A stretch of 64,000 nt of DNA from Acidiluteibacter ferrifornacis (GTDB lineage Bacteria > Bacteroidota > Bacteroidia > Flavobacteriales_E > Vicingaceae): contig NZ_WWNE01000003.1 in assembly GCF_009909615.1 (NCBI RefSeq), positions 433,248 through 497,247 on the forward strand, read 5' to 3'. The notes below the pieces were generated by a model. The model worked only from the letters and a program-made list of their open reading frames with translations, did no database searches and had not been told where the DNA came from. Numbering within the stretch: the stretch's first letter is position 1; every line of letters starts with the position of its first letter. Shown here in pieces: positions 56,315-64,000 of the stretch. The position numbers were made by a program, and so were the translations under genes.

Positions 56315-57031
56315 CTAGCTGTATACAACCGCCTTAGGGTTTAATAAATCTTCTCCTCTAAATTTGAGGATAAGTTGTGCAATAGCAACAACATCCCTTT
56401 GACAATATTCTTTTATTTTATCTAAGTCTTTGTCTTCCCAGTAGACCCTGGCAATATCACTGCCATCTATCTCTTGCTTTGGTGTTGGAATTCCAAATAA
56501 AGTAGTTAATACATCCAAGGAAGTATAGTGCTTATAATCGCCAAATTTCCACAGCTGTAAGGTATCTAGATGTTGTATCTCCCACGGTTTTCTTCCTGCG
56601 GTATCTAGCAAAAAAGGTAATTTAATTCCATTTACCAGCATTCTTCTCGCAATATATGGAAAGTCAAACTCTTTCCCATTATGAGCACACAATAGATAAT
56701 CTGTTGATCTAAAATACTGCTTTAGCAATTCTGAAAAGTTGGTCAAAAGAGTATTCTCATCATTATCTATAAAGGACTTTACACGAAATGTTCTTTTCCC
56801 TTCTACCTCTCTTATGATTCCTAAGGATATGCAAACAATCTTACCAAACTCAGCATAAATGCCAGCTCGTTCATATAGCTCCACAGAAGTTTGATCGTCT
56901 TTTGCAATATAGCCTGCCTTTTTATCCCATAACGATTTCCATTTATCAGATAACAATTCATAATTAGGAAACAAGGGCACCGTTTCAATATCTATAAAAA
57001 TTATCTTCTCTAGCCTTATTTGATCAAGCAT
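56315..57031 (-). CDS. DEDD-type 3'-5' exonuclease-like protein
   Basis: 238 residues, RNase H-like fold. Exo I motif FIDIETVP (Asp14, Glu16), Exo II CAHNGKEFDFPYI, Exo III YCQRDVVAIAQL, consistent with a DnaQ/PolB-type 3'-5' exonuclease with Tyr in motif III. The family in Bacteroidota is often annotated as exonuclease of unclear substrate. It lies 17 bp before the GH5 gene. Single-stranded DNA or RNA degradation is likely, but its presence in this run is unexplained. Confidence 0.87.
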   Translation of the reverse strand: MLDQIRLEKIIFIDIETVPLFPNYELLSDKWKSLWDKKAGYIAKDDQTSVELYERAGIYAEFGKIVCISLGIIREVEGKRTFRVKSFIDNDENTLLTNFSELLKQYFRSTDYLLCAHNGKEFDFPYIARRMLVNGIKLPFLLDTAGRKPWEIQHLDTLQLWKFGDYKHYTSLDVLTTLFGIPTPKQEIDGSDIARVYWEDKDLDKIKEYCQRDVVAIAQLILKFRGEDLLNPKAVVYS

Positions 57032-57110
57032 ATCAATAATTTATAAGCAGTTAGTATTTCTGTAAAGATAATTGATTTATACTTAGCTTAATATTAACCT
57101 TTATTAATAC

Positions 57111-57515
57111 TTACTTTATCAATACCCCTTTTGAACCGATAACGGGTATCACAGAAAAATTATCTTCTGAAATCGATTCCGCAAGAAAAATATACTTTTT
57201 GTCATACATTTTTCCATTCATCTGGTAACTAACCCAAAACTGATTGTTTAATTGAAAGACATCTTCCATTATAGACTCTACCTTGGCGTAGCTTTGTGGC
57301 GGAAGATCTGCAATCATATGTCGCAATACAGAAGTTCTAATTTCTTCTCCATTTTGCTTCTTAAGATAACCACTTGAACTGACCATCACATTTGTTAAAC
57401 TAGATTCATTATCATTAATCAAGTTAACATACCACGACAGCTCTCCTTCTATTTTTTCTGGCACAATAGCTACATATACCCCTTTAACATCAGGAATGTC
57501 AATATCTTTTCTCAT
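57111..57515 (-). CDS. Conserved small protein of unknown function
   Basis: 134 residues, soluble and beta-rich: DIPDVKGVYVAIVPEK, SYAKVESIMEDVFQLNNQFWVSYQ and a conserved C-terminal FSVIPVIGSKGVLIK. I recall homologues in many Bacteroidota but no role. It lies 15 bp after the SpoIIE phosphatase gene and 79 bp before the exonuclease, so it probably belongs to the signalling module. Confidence 0.7.
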   Translation of the reverse strand: MRKDIDIPDVKGVYVAIVPEKIEGELSWYVNLINDNESSLTNVMVSSSGYLKKQNGEEIRTSVLRHMIADLPPQSYAKVESIMEDVFQLNNQFWVSYQMNGKMYDKKYIFLAESISEDNFSVIPVIGSKGVLIK

Positions 57516-57530
57516 ATATTCAAAAGTGTT

Positions 57531-59318
57531 TTAAACGCGAACGCCAATGATTATAATATCATCAACCTGCTCTTCATGACCCATCCAGGATTTTAGAAAA
57601 CTATCTAGCTTCTCACATTGCTCTCTCATTGGTAAGTTGGAGCCACTTACTAAAAGCTCTCTAAATCTTTTGTACATCATTTTCTTACCCTTAGGGCCTC
57701 CAAATTGGTCAGCATAACCATCAGAAAATACATATAGCTGATCACCGGATTTCAACTGAATTTTATTGTTAGTGAAAGACTCTTCCTTACCTGGTAGAAA
57801 TGAACCGATTGGAAATTTATTGGCTTTAATCTGCTCTATTTTACCATCTCTCAATAAATATAAAGGATTAAATGCACCTGCATATTCTAACTCTAATGTG
57901 CTGTAATTTAATGCACAACAAGCTATATCCATTCCATCCTTACTTGAGGAGCCTTCCTCTTTCTGGTGGAGCGTTTCAGAAACTCCTTTATTTAATTCGT
58001 TTAGTACTTGAGCTGGGCTTTCCCCACCTGTACGTTGCAGAGCATTTTTAAGGTTTGCGTGTCCCACAATACTCATAAAAGCTCCTGGGACCCCATGTCC
58101 CGTACAATCTACAGCAGCGAAAAATACTTTCTCGTTCGAACGTTCCATCCAATAAAAATCACCACTTACAATGTCCTTTGGCTTGAACAATATAAAAGAA
58201 TCCGGCAGTAACTCATTAGTTAAACGCTCGGGAGGAAGTATAGCGTCTTGAATTCTCTTGGCATAGTTAATACTATCCGTTACTTGAGTATAGTATTCCT
58301 CTATTTTATGCTTCTGTTGTTCAATTTCTTCTTTTTGTTGAACAACCTCCGCTGTCCTTAGTCGTACTTTTTCTTCGAGCAATCGTTCGTTCTCTGCCAA
58401 ATCTTCACGCATCTTTAATAGAGCGTGTCCCAATTGATCACTATTACTCAAGGGAGTGTATACAGACCCAAAGTTTCCTGTTCCTATTTCATTCGCAAAA
58501 TCTTTTGTTCTTTTTAATCCATCTACCACATTATTCATTGCGCGAATCATATCGCCAATCTCATCATTACCTTCATTAATTTTCTTTCTGGGAAAAACAC
58601 CTTTGCCTAACCTCACTAACACCTCTCTGAGGTTTTGTATCGGTTTCACAATGCTTCTTGTAGTATATAATGCAATCATTATACCTCCCAATACCAAAAA
58701 CAAACCAAGATATTTTACCAAGTCTTGAAGGTTCTCAAAAGACTCTGTCATAAAGTCAATTTGAGATTTGAGCTGCTTTCTCTGAAGTAGTATTAAATGA
58801 TCCAATTCATTCAATAATTTTTTAGACTGTATATCAATATCACCCCCCTCGGCCAACATATAACCAGCTAAGAAATCATTTTGAAGGTCTCCATAACTTT
58901 CAAAAGAGTAGAAAATATCTTTTAATTCTTGATATGAATTAAACAATAGTTGAATATCTTCGAAAATAACCTTAATACTGTCCTTTTCTGAACCAAACTG
59001 CTCACTAAACATATCATCAAGACGCACTTTTAGCTCCGGATATGCTGTGTCCATTATATGGTTTAACCTTAGTTTAAACGGCTCGTCTTCTTTAGGCTCA
59101 GAGGGCCACTTAGCAATAAGTGAGGTAGATTCCAAAATCATAAACCTCAACTCCTGAAGGCTTGCAGTAGTTGGGCTATATATATTATTGATTTTATCAT
59201 TTAGGGTTCTTGATTCAGAAAGCCTAATGTAAGTGGTGACAAAAATAATTAATGTAAGAAAAATTAAAATCCCAAACCCGAAACCTATCTTCTTACCAAT
59301 CGTTATTCTAAAACTCAT
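57531..59318 (-). CDS. HAMP-containing SpoIIE-type PP2C phosphatase
   Basis: 595 residues. First membrane helix about 13-30, periplasmic helical sensor to about 205, second helix about 206-225, HAMP (IVKPIQNLREVLVRLGKG...DEIGDMIRAMNNVVDGL), coiled coil (about 310-345), then the SpoIIE/RsbU PP2C domain: DSINYAKRIQDAILPP, KDIVSGDFYW, AVDCTGHGVPGAFMS, KDGMDIACC and FSDGYADQFGG. All metal-ligand motifs are intact. It is 23 bp after the TPR gene. The other copy at 22037-24004 has the same design with less similar sensor. The probable target is an STAS-type anti-anti-sigma factor, not found in this window. Confidence 0.9.
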   Translation of the reverse strand: MSFRITIGKKIGFGFGILIFLTLIIFVTTYIRLSESRTLNDKINNIYSPTTASLQELRFMILESTSLIAKWPSEPKEDEPFKLRLNHIMDTAYPELKVRLDDMFSEQFGSEKDSIKVIFEDIQLLFNSYQELKDIFYSFESYGDLQNDFLAGYMLAEGGDIDIQSKKLLNELDHLILLQRKQLKSQIDFMTESFENLQDLVKYLGLFLVLGGIMIALYTTRSIVKPIQNLREVLVRLGKGVFPRKKINEGNDEIGDMIRAMNNVVDGLKRTKDFANEIGTGNFGSVYTPLSNSDQLGHALLKMREDLAENERLLEEKVRLRTAEVVQQKEEIEQQKHKIEEYYTQVTDSINYAKRIQDAILPPERLTNELLPDSFILFKPKDIVSGDFYWMERSNEKVFFAAVDCTGHGVPGAFMSIVGHANLKNALQRTGGESPAQVLNELNKGVSETLHQKEEGSSSKDGMDIACCALNYSTLELEYAGAFNPLYLLRDGKIEQIKANKFPIGSFLPGKEESFTNNKIQLKSGDQLYVFSDGYADQFGGPKGKKMMYKRFRELLVSGSNLPMREQCEKLDSFLKSWMGHEEQVDDIIIIGVRV

Positions 59319-59341
59319 AATTGCTAATAAGCGGTTTTAAA

Positions 59342-60238
59342 CTATTCTCCTTCTTCGTTTCCTTTAAGAATTTCAAGTTCTTGTTTATATGCTTCTGATT
59401 TCGCTAAATCATTGAGACTGTAATATATTCCTTGAAGACCAATCAATGTTTCTTCTCTTTTTGGATCTAAATCATATGCCTTTTTCATGTATGGTAAAGA
59501 CTTTTTAAATAGCGCCAAAATCTGATCTTGAATATTATTTAACTCTTCCAAATCAAGGCTATAATCCATATTATTTACAATATCGACTCCTTCATTATAA
59601 TACAAAATACCCATATTATAGTTAGCACTGATATTGTTCGAATCAATTTCTAAAACTTCTTGGTATAACGCTCTTACTTTATCTAGCAACTCTTTTGAAG
59701 ACCCAGTGGTGTCTATTGATGCCATCTGAGTATAAGTAGTAGCAAGCGTTAATTTATACATTATATCTCTTTCTTGATCAACTACATCAGGCTCAACAAA
59801 TGCCATAATGTCTTTATAAAATTCATAGTTTGATATTGCAATCTTATAATCTTGAGGATTAAAAGAAATTGCAGCATGATTATATATGGTGGTTGCTAAA
59901 AATTTTAGGTTTTTGAGTGTGCTTTCACTTATTTCTCCACCCTTATCAATTTCATATGCCTTCTTAAAAGATTCTACTGCAACTATCCTAGAGGGGGACA
60001 ATTTATTATCTGACTCTGATTCCTTATAAATTTCTTTATAAATAACTCCTCTGTAATACCATGTTCTAGAATCATCTTGAAACAAAGGATCTACTATTGC
60101 AGCATCAATTAGTTCCTGCGCTTTAACTAATTCTTTATTTTGAAGTGCATAAATAGCATTACTCAATTTATTTTGAGCGTGCACTACATTGGAGGACCAA
60201 AGAAGCAGAAAAGCCAATATGTAAAATAGCTTTTTCAT
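59342..60238 (-). CDS. Periplasmic TPR-repeat protein
   Basis: 298 residues with signal peptide (MKKLFYILAFLLLWSSNVVHAQ) and at least four TPR-like helix pairs (around 25-70, 80-105, 195-220 and 240-285, e.g. NISANYNMGILYYNEGV). Likely periplasmic scaffold. It starts 2 bp after the YfiR-like gene, so the two are translated together; both are exported and may act upstream of the membrane phosphatase. Confidence 0.82.
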   Translation of the reverse strand: MKKLFYILAFLLLWSSNVVHAQNKLSNAIYALQNKELVKAQELIDAAIVDPLFQDDSRTWYYRGVIYKEIYKESESDNKLSPSRIVAVESFKKAYEIDKGGEISESTLKNLKFLATTIYNHAAISFNPQDYKIAISNYEFYKDIMAFVEPDVVDQERDIMYKLTLATTYTQMASIDTTGSSKELLDKVRALYQEVLEIDSNNISANYNMGILYYNEGVDIVNNMDYSLDLEELNNIQDQILALFKKSLPYMKKAYDLDPKREETLIGLQGIYYSLNDLAKSEAYKQELEILKGNEEGE

Positions 60239-60240
60239 AA

Positions 60241-60795
60241 TTATTTAACTACTAGTGCAACGTCTTCTAAGCTTTTACTAACCTTAAGGTTATGCTTTTC
60301 AACATTTGACTTATTTAATTCAAACTTTTGTCTATTCGCAACAATAACGAAATTAATTCCAGACCCTTGAGAAGTTAATCCCGGCGCCTCAGTCACAATC
60401 AAAGTACTTTTCCCTTTCAGCTTTTGAACTGCTCCATTTAAATTGGATGATGCATCGTCTGGAATATATAATATGTGTATTTTTTCACTAATTTCAGAAG
60501 GACTTGAATAGACCTGTATTTCAAACTCTTGACTTGCAACTTTTTTAGTTTTAGACATGTCGTAGAGTGCTTTATAGAGACTTGATTTATTACCCAAAAT
60601 ACCAACTACAAAATTACCTGACTTATATTCTGCAGGCCAATCAATGTATTTGGTAAAATTGTATAAGAAGGCAGCTTTGATTTTTGATGTCGTATCTACT
60701 TGTGGATTCGACTCAATAAAACCAAAACTCATACTGCTTAAAAACAATAGTAATATGAATCTATATTTTCTCAATTTTAAACTTATCAACTTCAA
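60241..60795 (-). CDS. YfiR/DUF4154 family periplasmic protein
   Basis: 184 residues with signal peptide to about residue 28. Family motifs: IKAAFLYNFTKYIDWPAEY, FVVGILGNKSSLY, KGKSTLIVTEAPGLTSQGSGINFVIVANRQKFELN and HNLKVSKSLEDVALVV. YfiR in Pseudomonas is a periplasmic repressor of the diguanylate cyclase YfiN. Here the neighbours are a TPR protein and a membrane SpoIIE phosphatase, so a similar inhibitory or sensing role on the phosphatase is inferred. No GGDEF or EAL gene is nearby. Confidence 0.86.
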   Translation of the reverse strand: MKLISLKLRKYRFILLLFLSSMSFGFIESNPQVDTTSKIKAAFLYNFTKYIDWPAEYKSGNFVVGILGNKSSLYKALYDMSKTKKVASQEFEIQVYSSPSEISEKIHILYIPDDASSNLNGAVQKLKGKSTLIVTEAPGLTSQGSGINFVIVANRQKFELNKSNVEKHNLKVSKSLEDVALVVK

Positions 60796-60856
60796 TTAAA
60801 CCACTAAAATAACATTTTTTATCATAAATCAGCGCTTAAAGCGAAACTCATGCCAA

Positions 60857-61261
60857 TTATTTTTTTCTTGTTTTAAACAAGTTGTTGTTTTTTCTGGAGC
60901 CACCTCCTCCACCTTTTCGCTTATAATTACTTCCTGAAGATTTCAATCGACTCTTGCTAATGGTTCTCTTCATTTTAAACCTACTCTTCCCGTTCTTATT
61001 ATTCTTGTAGGCTCCACTACCATTTCTAAACAGTCTTTTTTGCTTTTTGCGCTTATACTTCTGTAAAGCACCTCTTGTTCCTCCCTTGAATGGATTGCTA
61101 TAGTAGCCCTTTTTTGAGGTTTCGTCCTTACCAGTAGTTGGGTTTCTTTTAGCATTCTTTTGGGCACGACTAGGTGTATTAAAACCTTTACTGCATGAAC
61201 TTAACCCAATAGAAATAACGAAAATAAAAATAACTGAGTAACTTAATGAAAATAATTTCAC
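60857..61261 (-). CDS. Strongly basic small lipoprotein
   Basis: 134 residues. Signal with lipobox LSSC (Cys23). The mature part is mostly Lys, Arg, Gly, Asn, Ser (KYKRKKQKRLFRNGSG, then a GGGGG run near 118), so disordered and very basic. Such a protein could bind acidic polysaccharide or lipopolysaccharide in the outer membrane (inference). It has its own gaps of 61 and 63 bp on either side. Family unknown. Confidence 0.68.
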   Translation of the reverse strand: MKLFSLSYSVIFIFVISIGLSSCSKGFNTPSRAQKNAKRNPTTGKDETSKKGYYSNPFKGGTRGALQKYKRKKQKRLFRNGSGAYKNNKNGKSRFKMKRTISKSRLKSSGSNYKRKGGGGGSRKNNNLFKTRKK

Positions 61262-61324
61262 AGGTGTTGACTAAATTTTGCGCAAAGCTACTAAACAGCT
61301 ATTAGAGTATGGTATTATCTATTA

Positions 61325-62152
61325 TTATTTTCTATCTGGTATAGAAAGCAAAGGAACGGAAGTTCTATAAGCGAGCATCTCTGTATTGGAACCCTGAAAA
61401 AGTCGCTCAAAAAACGAGTGTTTTCTTGCAATCATCGCCAAAAAACCACTTCCCCCATCTAATAAATAGGAAGTTAAACCGTCTGCCACTTTCTCTTTCT
61501 TTGCAAAAATAGCATCCGTCTTCACTGGCAATAGAAAAGCTTTCAGCTCATCTAACACTTCTCTTTTCGAAACTGAAATTTCTATTTCTTCGGTTTGTAA
61601 TACATGCAACACATTCACTTTTTTATTCATTGCAGTCGCTAACTTTTTAATGATATTTAAGCTTGAAATATCTTGAATAGGCTCAAGATCAGAAGCAAAT
61701 GTAATTGCGTCAAACTTTTTATAATCATACTTTTCTGGTATCGCTAGAATTGGTATTGCAGCAGTTTTTATCATCCTAGTAGTATTGCTGCCGATAAAAA
61801 ACTCTTCAAAAGCGCTTACCCCTTTTGTTCCCATCACAATTATATCGGCATTGACTTCTTTCGCTACTTGGGGCACTACAGTCTCCAAATCACCTATATT
61901 AGAATAAGTTCTAAACTCTATATCCTTATAACGTAGGTCAGACTTAATGTCTTCTTCTACTTTTCTAAGTCCTTTTTCAGAATCTTCCTTCAAAACATCT
62001 ATGATTGATGTTACAATATTTGATTTTGAATAAGGTAGTTCAAAACAGTTTAACACTGTCACCTTAGAAGTGCTAATCAATGCAAATTCTAATGCAAAGT
62101 CTAATGCATTTTTTGCATTTTTAGAGAAGTCTGTCAATACTAATAAGTTCAT
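61325..62152 (-). CDS. Universal stress protein (tandem UspA)
   Basis: 275 residues made of two UspA domains. The first (1-145) keeps the ATP-binding motif GTKGVSAFEEFFIGSNTTRMI; the second ends GSNTEMLAYRTSVPLLSIP with a weaker nucleotide loop. Found 2 bp after the response regulator gene, so the two-component system and this stress protein are one operon. Confidence 0.9.
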   Translation of the reverse strand: MNLLVLTDFSKNAKNALDFALEFALISTSKVTVLNCFELPYSKSNIVTSIIDVLKEDSEKGLRKVEEDIKSDLRYKDIEFRTYSNIGDLETVVPQVAKEVNADIIVMGTKGVSAFEEFFIGSNTTRMIKTAAIPILAIPEKYDYKKFDAITFASDLEPIQDISSLNIIKKLATAMNKKVNVLHVLQTEEIEISVSKREVLDELKAFLLPVKTDAIFAKKEKVADGLTSYLLDGGSGFLAMIARKHSFFERLFQGSNTEMLAYRTSVPLLSIPDRK

Positions 62153-62154
62153 CT

Positions 62155-62871
62155 TTATGAATTTTGGTCTGTTTGTTTTATATACAATTTAAAGCCTTTA
62201 CCATGAATATTAATAATCTCTATACCATCATCGGCTTTTAAGTATTTTCTCAGTTTAGTGATGTAAACATCCATACTTCTTGAATTGAAATAATTATCAT
62301 CTCCCCATATTAACATTAAAGCAGCTTTTCTTTCCAACGTTTTCCCATCGCTTTGCGCTAACAGCTTCAATAAATCATTTTCTTTTGAGGTTAGTTTCAC
62401 CTCTTTACCGTTTCTTGACAAAACTCTTCTATCAGAGTCGAAAGTATAACTACCAATTTCAAAGGTTGTTTGATCTTTATCAATACTTCCTGCATCTAAA
62501 GACCTTCTGAGAATTGCTTTAATTCTTAGAAGTAAAACTTCCATACTAAATGGCTTAGTTATGTAATCATCCGCCCCTAAAGTAAACCCTTCCATCGTAT
62601 CTTCTTTCATGCTTTTCGCAGTCAAAAATACAATTGGTATATCAGAATTGATTGCTCTAATCTCTTTTGCTAAAGTAAATCCGTCCATTACAGGCATCAT
62701 TACATCTAAAATACACAAATCAAATGATTGATTCAAAAACTTTTTAAGACCTCGCTCCCCATCAGTTGCTAATTCTGTTTGGTATCCTTTAGAATTTAAA
62801 TATTCACTTAATAATGATCCTAAATTATCATCATCTTCAACTAATAGTATAGTTCCATTTATCTGCTTCAT
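62155..62871 (-). CDS. Response regulator, OmpR family
   Basis: 238 residues. Receiver domain with phosphoryl site Asp56 (CILDVMMP), acidic pocket VEDDD, Thr84 and Lys106 (ITKPF); C-terminal winged-helix DNA-binding domain (KEVKLTSKENDLLKLL, ISRSMDVYITKLRKYL region SRSMDVYITKLRK). It begins 4 bp after the histidine kinase stop. Targets unknown. Confidence 0.96.
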   Translation of the reverse strand: MKQINGTILLVEDDDNLGSLLSEYLNSKGYQTELATDGERGLKKFLNQSFDLCILDVMMPVMDGFTLAKEIRAINSDIPIVFLTAKSMKEDTMEGFTLGADDYITKPFSMEVLLLRIKAILRRSLDAGSIDKDQTTFEIGSYTFDSDRRVLSRNGKEVKLTSKENDLLKLLAQSDGKTLERKAALMLIWGDDNYFNSRSMDVYITKLRKYLKADDGIEIINIHGKGFKLYIKQTDQNS

Positions 62872-62875
62872 ATTT

Positions 62876-64000
62876 TTATTTTTTTAATAGAGGTATTGTT
62901 ACTGTAAACTTACTTCCTATTCCTAGCTTACTGGAAAAAGTAATTGATCCTCCGTGTTTCTCTACAATTTCTTTTACATAATTCAATCCTAATCCAAAAC
63001 CTTTAACGTTATGAATATTTCCTGTTGGCACTCTATAAAATTTCTCAAAAATCTTTTTTTGATCCACTTTTGAAATCCCTATTCCTTTATCTTCTATAGT
63101 TAAACTGATAGTTGTTGCTTTTATTTCAGTAGAAACATGAATTTCTGGTACCTCTTTTGAATATTTTATTGCATTGTCTAGCAAATTAAATACCAGATTT
63201 GTGATTAAAACTTTATCTGCTAAAATTAGATCATCCCCCTCATCAAAACTAGAAGTAATGACTCCACCTCTAGTTTTTACTTGAATTTCTATGCTTCGGA
63301 TAACATCATCAACCAATAAATTAAACCTTACTTTTTTCAATTTTAACTCAAAATCACCGGAATCCCAAATAGCACTTTTCAACACATTCTCTACTAACAA
63401 AGCCAATCGATTATTCTCTTGGCCAATCATCCGAACGTAATTATTTCGTCTTTTTTCATCCACCCCTAACTCGCTATCTGACAAAGCCTCACAGGCCAAA
63501 GAGATAGTTGAAATAGGTGTTTTTAGCTCATGAGTCATATTGTTAATAAAATCATTTTTAATGATCGAAATTCTTTTCTGTTGAAAAATAGTCCTAAGAG
63601 CAAAATAAAAAATTCCAATCAATATGGATATCAAGATAACTGAGGCAACTAATATTTGCCATACTTTTTTCAACAAATACTTCGCACGATTGGGGAATAA
63701 AATCAACAGAGCATCAGTTTCCATTAAATAGTCATTGGGAAATAAATCTATTCTATATGGAGTTTCTAATAACTCCAAAGTCCATTCATTTTCAGTATTG
63801 GCCAGCAACGCTCTATTCTTCGCATTGTATATATCAATTATTGCTTCTGCCCTAATCCCTCTTTGTCTTAATTCATTTCTTACAATTGTATCAAGAGTAT
63901 TGACATTTATTCGTTCAACAGCACTTTTATTGATACTAATAAAAGCCAATTCATTTACGATATCATTTACTAATACCGACTTATTCTTTATTTGGTCAGC
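62876..64000 (-). CDS. Sensor histidine kinase (5' part beyond the window)
   Basis: Open on the minus strand from 64000 to the stop at 62876, 375 codons, with no start needed inside the window (a TTG at 63949 is internal), so the N-terminus is missing. A membrane helix lies around 63,590-63,650, then the HisKA H-box NNMTHELKTPIST, N-box FNLLDNAIKYS, G1 IEDKGIGI, F-box FEKFYRV and G2 GFGLGLNYVKEIVEKHGG. Probably phosphorylates the response regulator encoded 4 bp downstream. Confidence 0.95.
   Translation of the reverse strand, partial: ADQIKNKSVLVNDIVNELAFISINKSAVERINVNTLDTIVRNELRQRGIRAEAIIDIYNAKNRALLANTENEWTLELLETPYRIDLFPNDYLMETDALLILFPNRAKYLLKKVWQILVASVILISILIGIFYFALRTIFQQKRISIIKNDFINNMTHELKTPISTISLACEALSDSELGVDEKRRNNYVRMIGQENNRLALLVENVLKSAIWDSGDFELKLKKVRFNLLVDDVIRSIEIQVKTRGGVITSSFDEGDDLILADKVLITNLVFNLLDNAIKYSKEVPEIHVSTEIKATTISLTIEDKGIGISKVDQKKIFEKFYRVPTGNIHNVKGFGLGLNYVKEIVEKHGGSITFSSKLGIGSKFTVTIPLLKK

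Noticed and set aside
57531-60795. Interpretation of the YfiR-like gene as part of a YfiBNR cyclic-di-GMP system
   Set aside because: No GGDEF cyclase or OmpA-like YfiB gene is nearby; only the YfiR family match is supported.
1-64000. CRISPR arrays, tRNA and rRNA genes, intact insertion sequences
   Set aside because: I looked for regularly spaced repeats, cloverleaf or GTTCRA-type signatures, and transposase-like proteins, and saw none. A covariance-model scan would be needed to exclude a tRNA fully.

Overview
The window is AT-rich DNA from a member of the Bacteroidota, most likely Flavobacteriales-like or a close relative. The evidence is a GldH gliding lipoprotein next to RicT and PBP1A, a protein with a type IX secretion (T9SS) C-terminal sorting domain, an IPExxxVDY-family gene between rnc and pyk, many small lipoproteins, and repeated matches to the Bacteroidota promoter consensus (TTTG, then about 18-22 nt, then TAnnTTTG). 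The first gene is MqnC, so menaquinone is probably made by the futalosine route. Exact placement below class is not possible from this sequence.

Layout. 1-6.4 kb holds housekeeping genes: mqnC (cut by the window edge), pdxA, DUF177-rpmF, and fabH-accB-accC. 6.4-13.5 kb is an accessory stretch: a T9SS cargo protein with a six-fold repeat, a small membrane protein, a 5'-truncated and frameshifted RHS tip with a candidate immunity gene, two small lipoproteins, a TM2-domain protein and a Mn-type superoxide dismutase. 13.8-36.4 kb is mostly core: a C-terminal processing protease, dCMP deaminase, purN, an iodotyrosine-deiodinase-like flavoprotein, acpP-fabF-rnc, pyk, a SpoIIE-type phosphatase with a membrane sensor, an M42 peptidase, an ECF sigma/anti-sigma pair, pheS, a secreted PPIase, cvpA, pgk, holB-ricT-gldH-PBP1A. 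36.4-38.2 kb is the scoA/scoB CoA-transferase pair, split by a 450-bp unit that carries a four-helix-bundle gene between perfect 20-bp inverted repeats.

38.3-57 kb is a surface glycan or glycosylation region: three paralogous GT-C-like polytopic proteins, two other GT-C-like proteins, three GT2 glycosyltransferases, an MBOAT/AlgJ-like O-acetylation pair, a decayed GT-C-like gene with several disruptions, a fused oligopeptide-type ABC ATPase, a GH5-like lipoprotein and a DEDD exonuclease. Many of these lie in one long minus-strand run with tiny gaps or overlaps. 57-61.3 kb, continuing the run upstream, holds a signalling module: YfiR-like periplasmic protein, TPR protein, HAMP/SpoIIE phosphatase and a conserved small protein, preceded by a strongly basic lipoprotein. 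61.3-64 kb is a histidine kinase, response regulator and universal stress protein operon; the kinase runs off the right edge.

How the parts fit: fatty-acid synthesis genes (fabH, accBC, acpP, fabF), wall synthesis (PBP1A) and the glycan cluster all concern envelope construction. The two SpoIIE phosphatases, the ECF pair and the two-component system are the signalling layer. No rRNA, tRNA, CRISPR array or intact transposase was seen. The most interesting candidates are the orphan RHS toxin/immunity remnant, the inverted-repeat four-helix-bundle unit, the Cys-rich insertion in PBP1A, and the YfiR-TPR-SpoIIE module.
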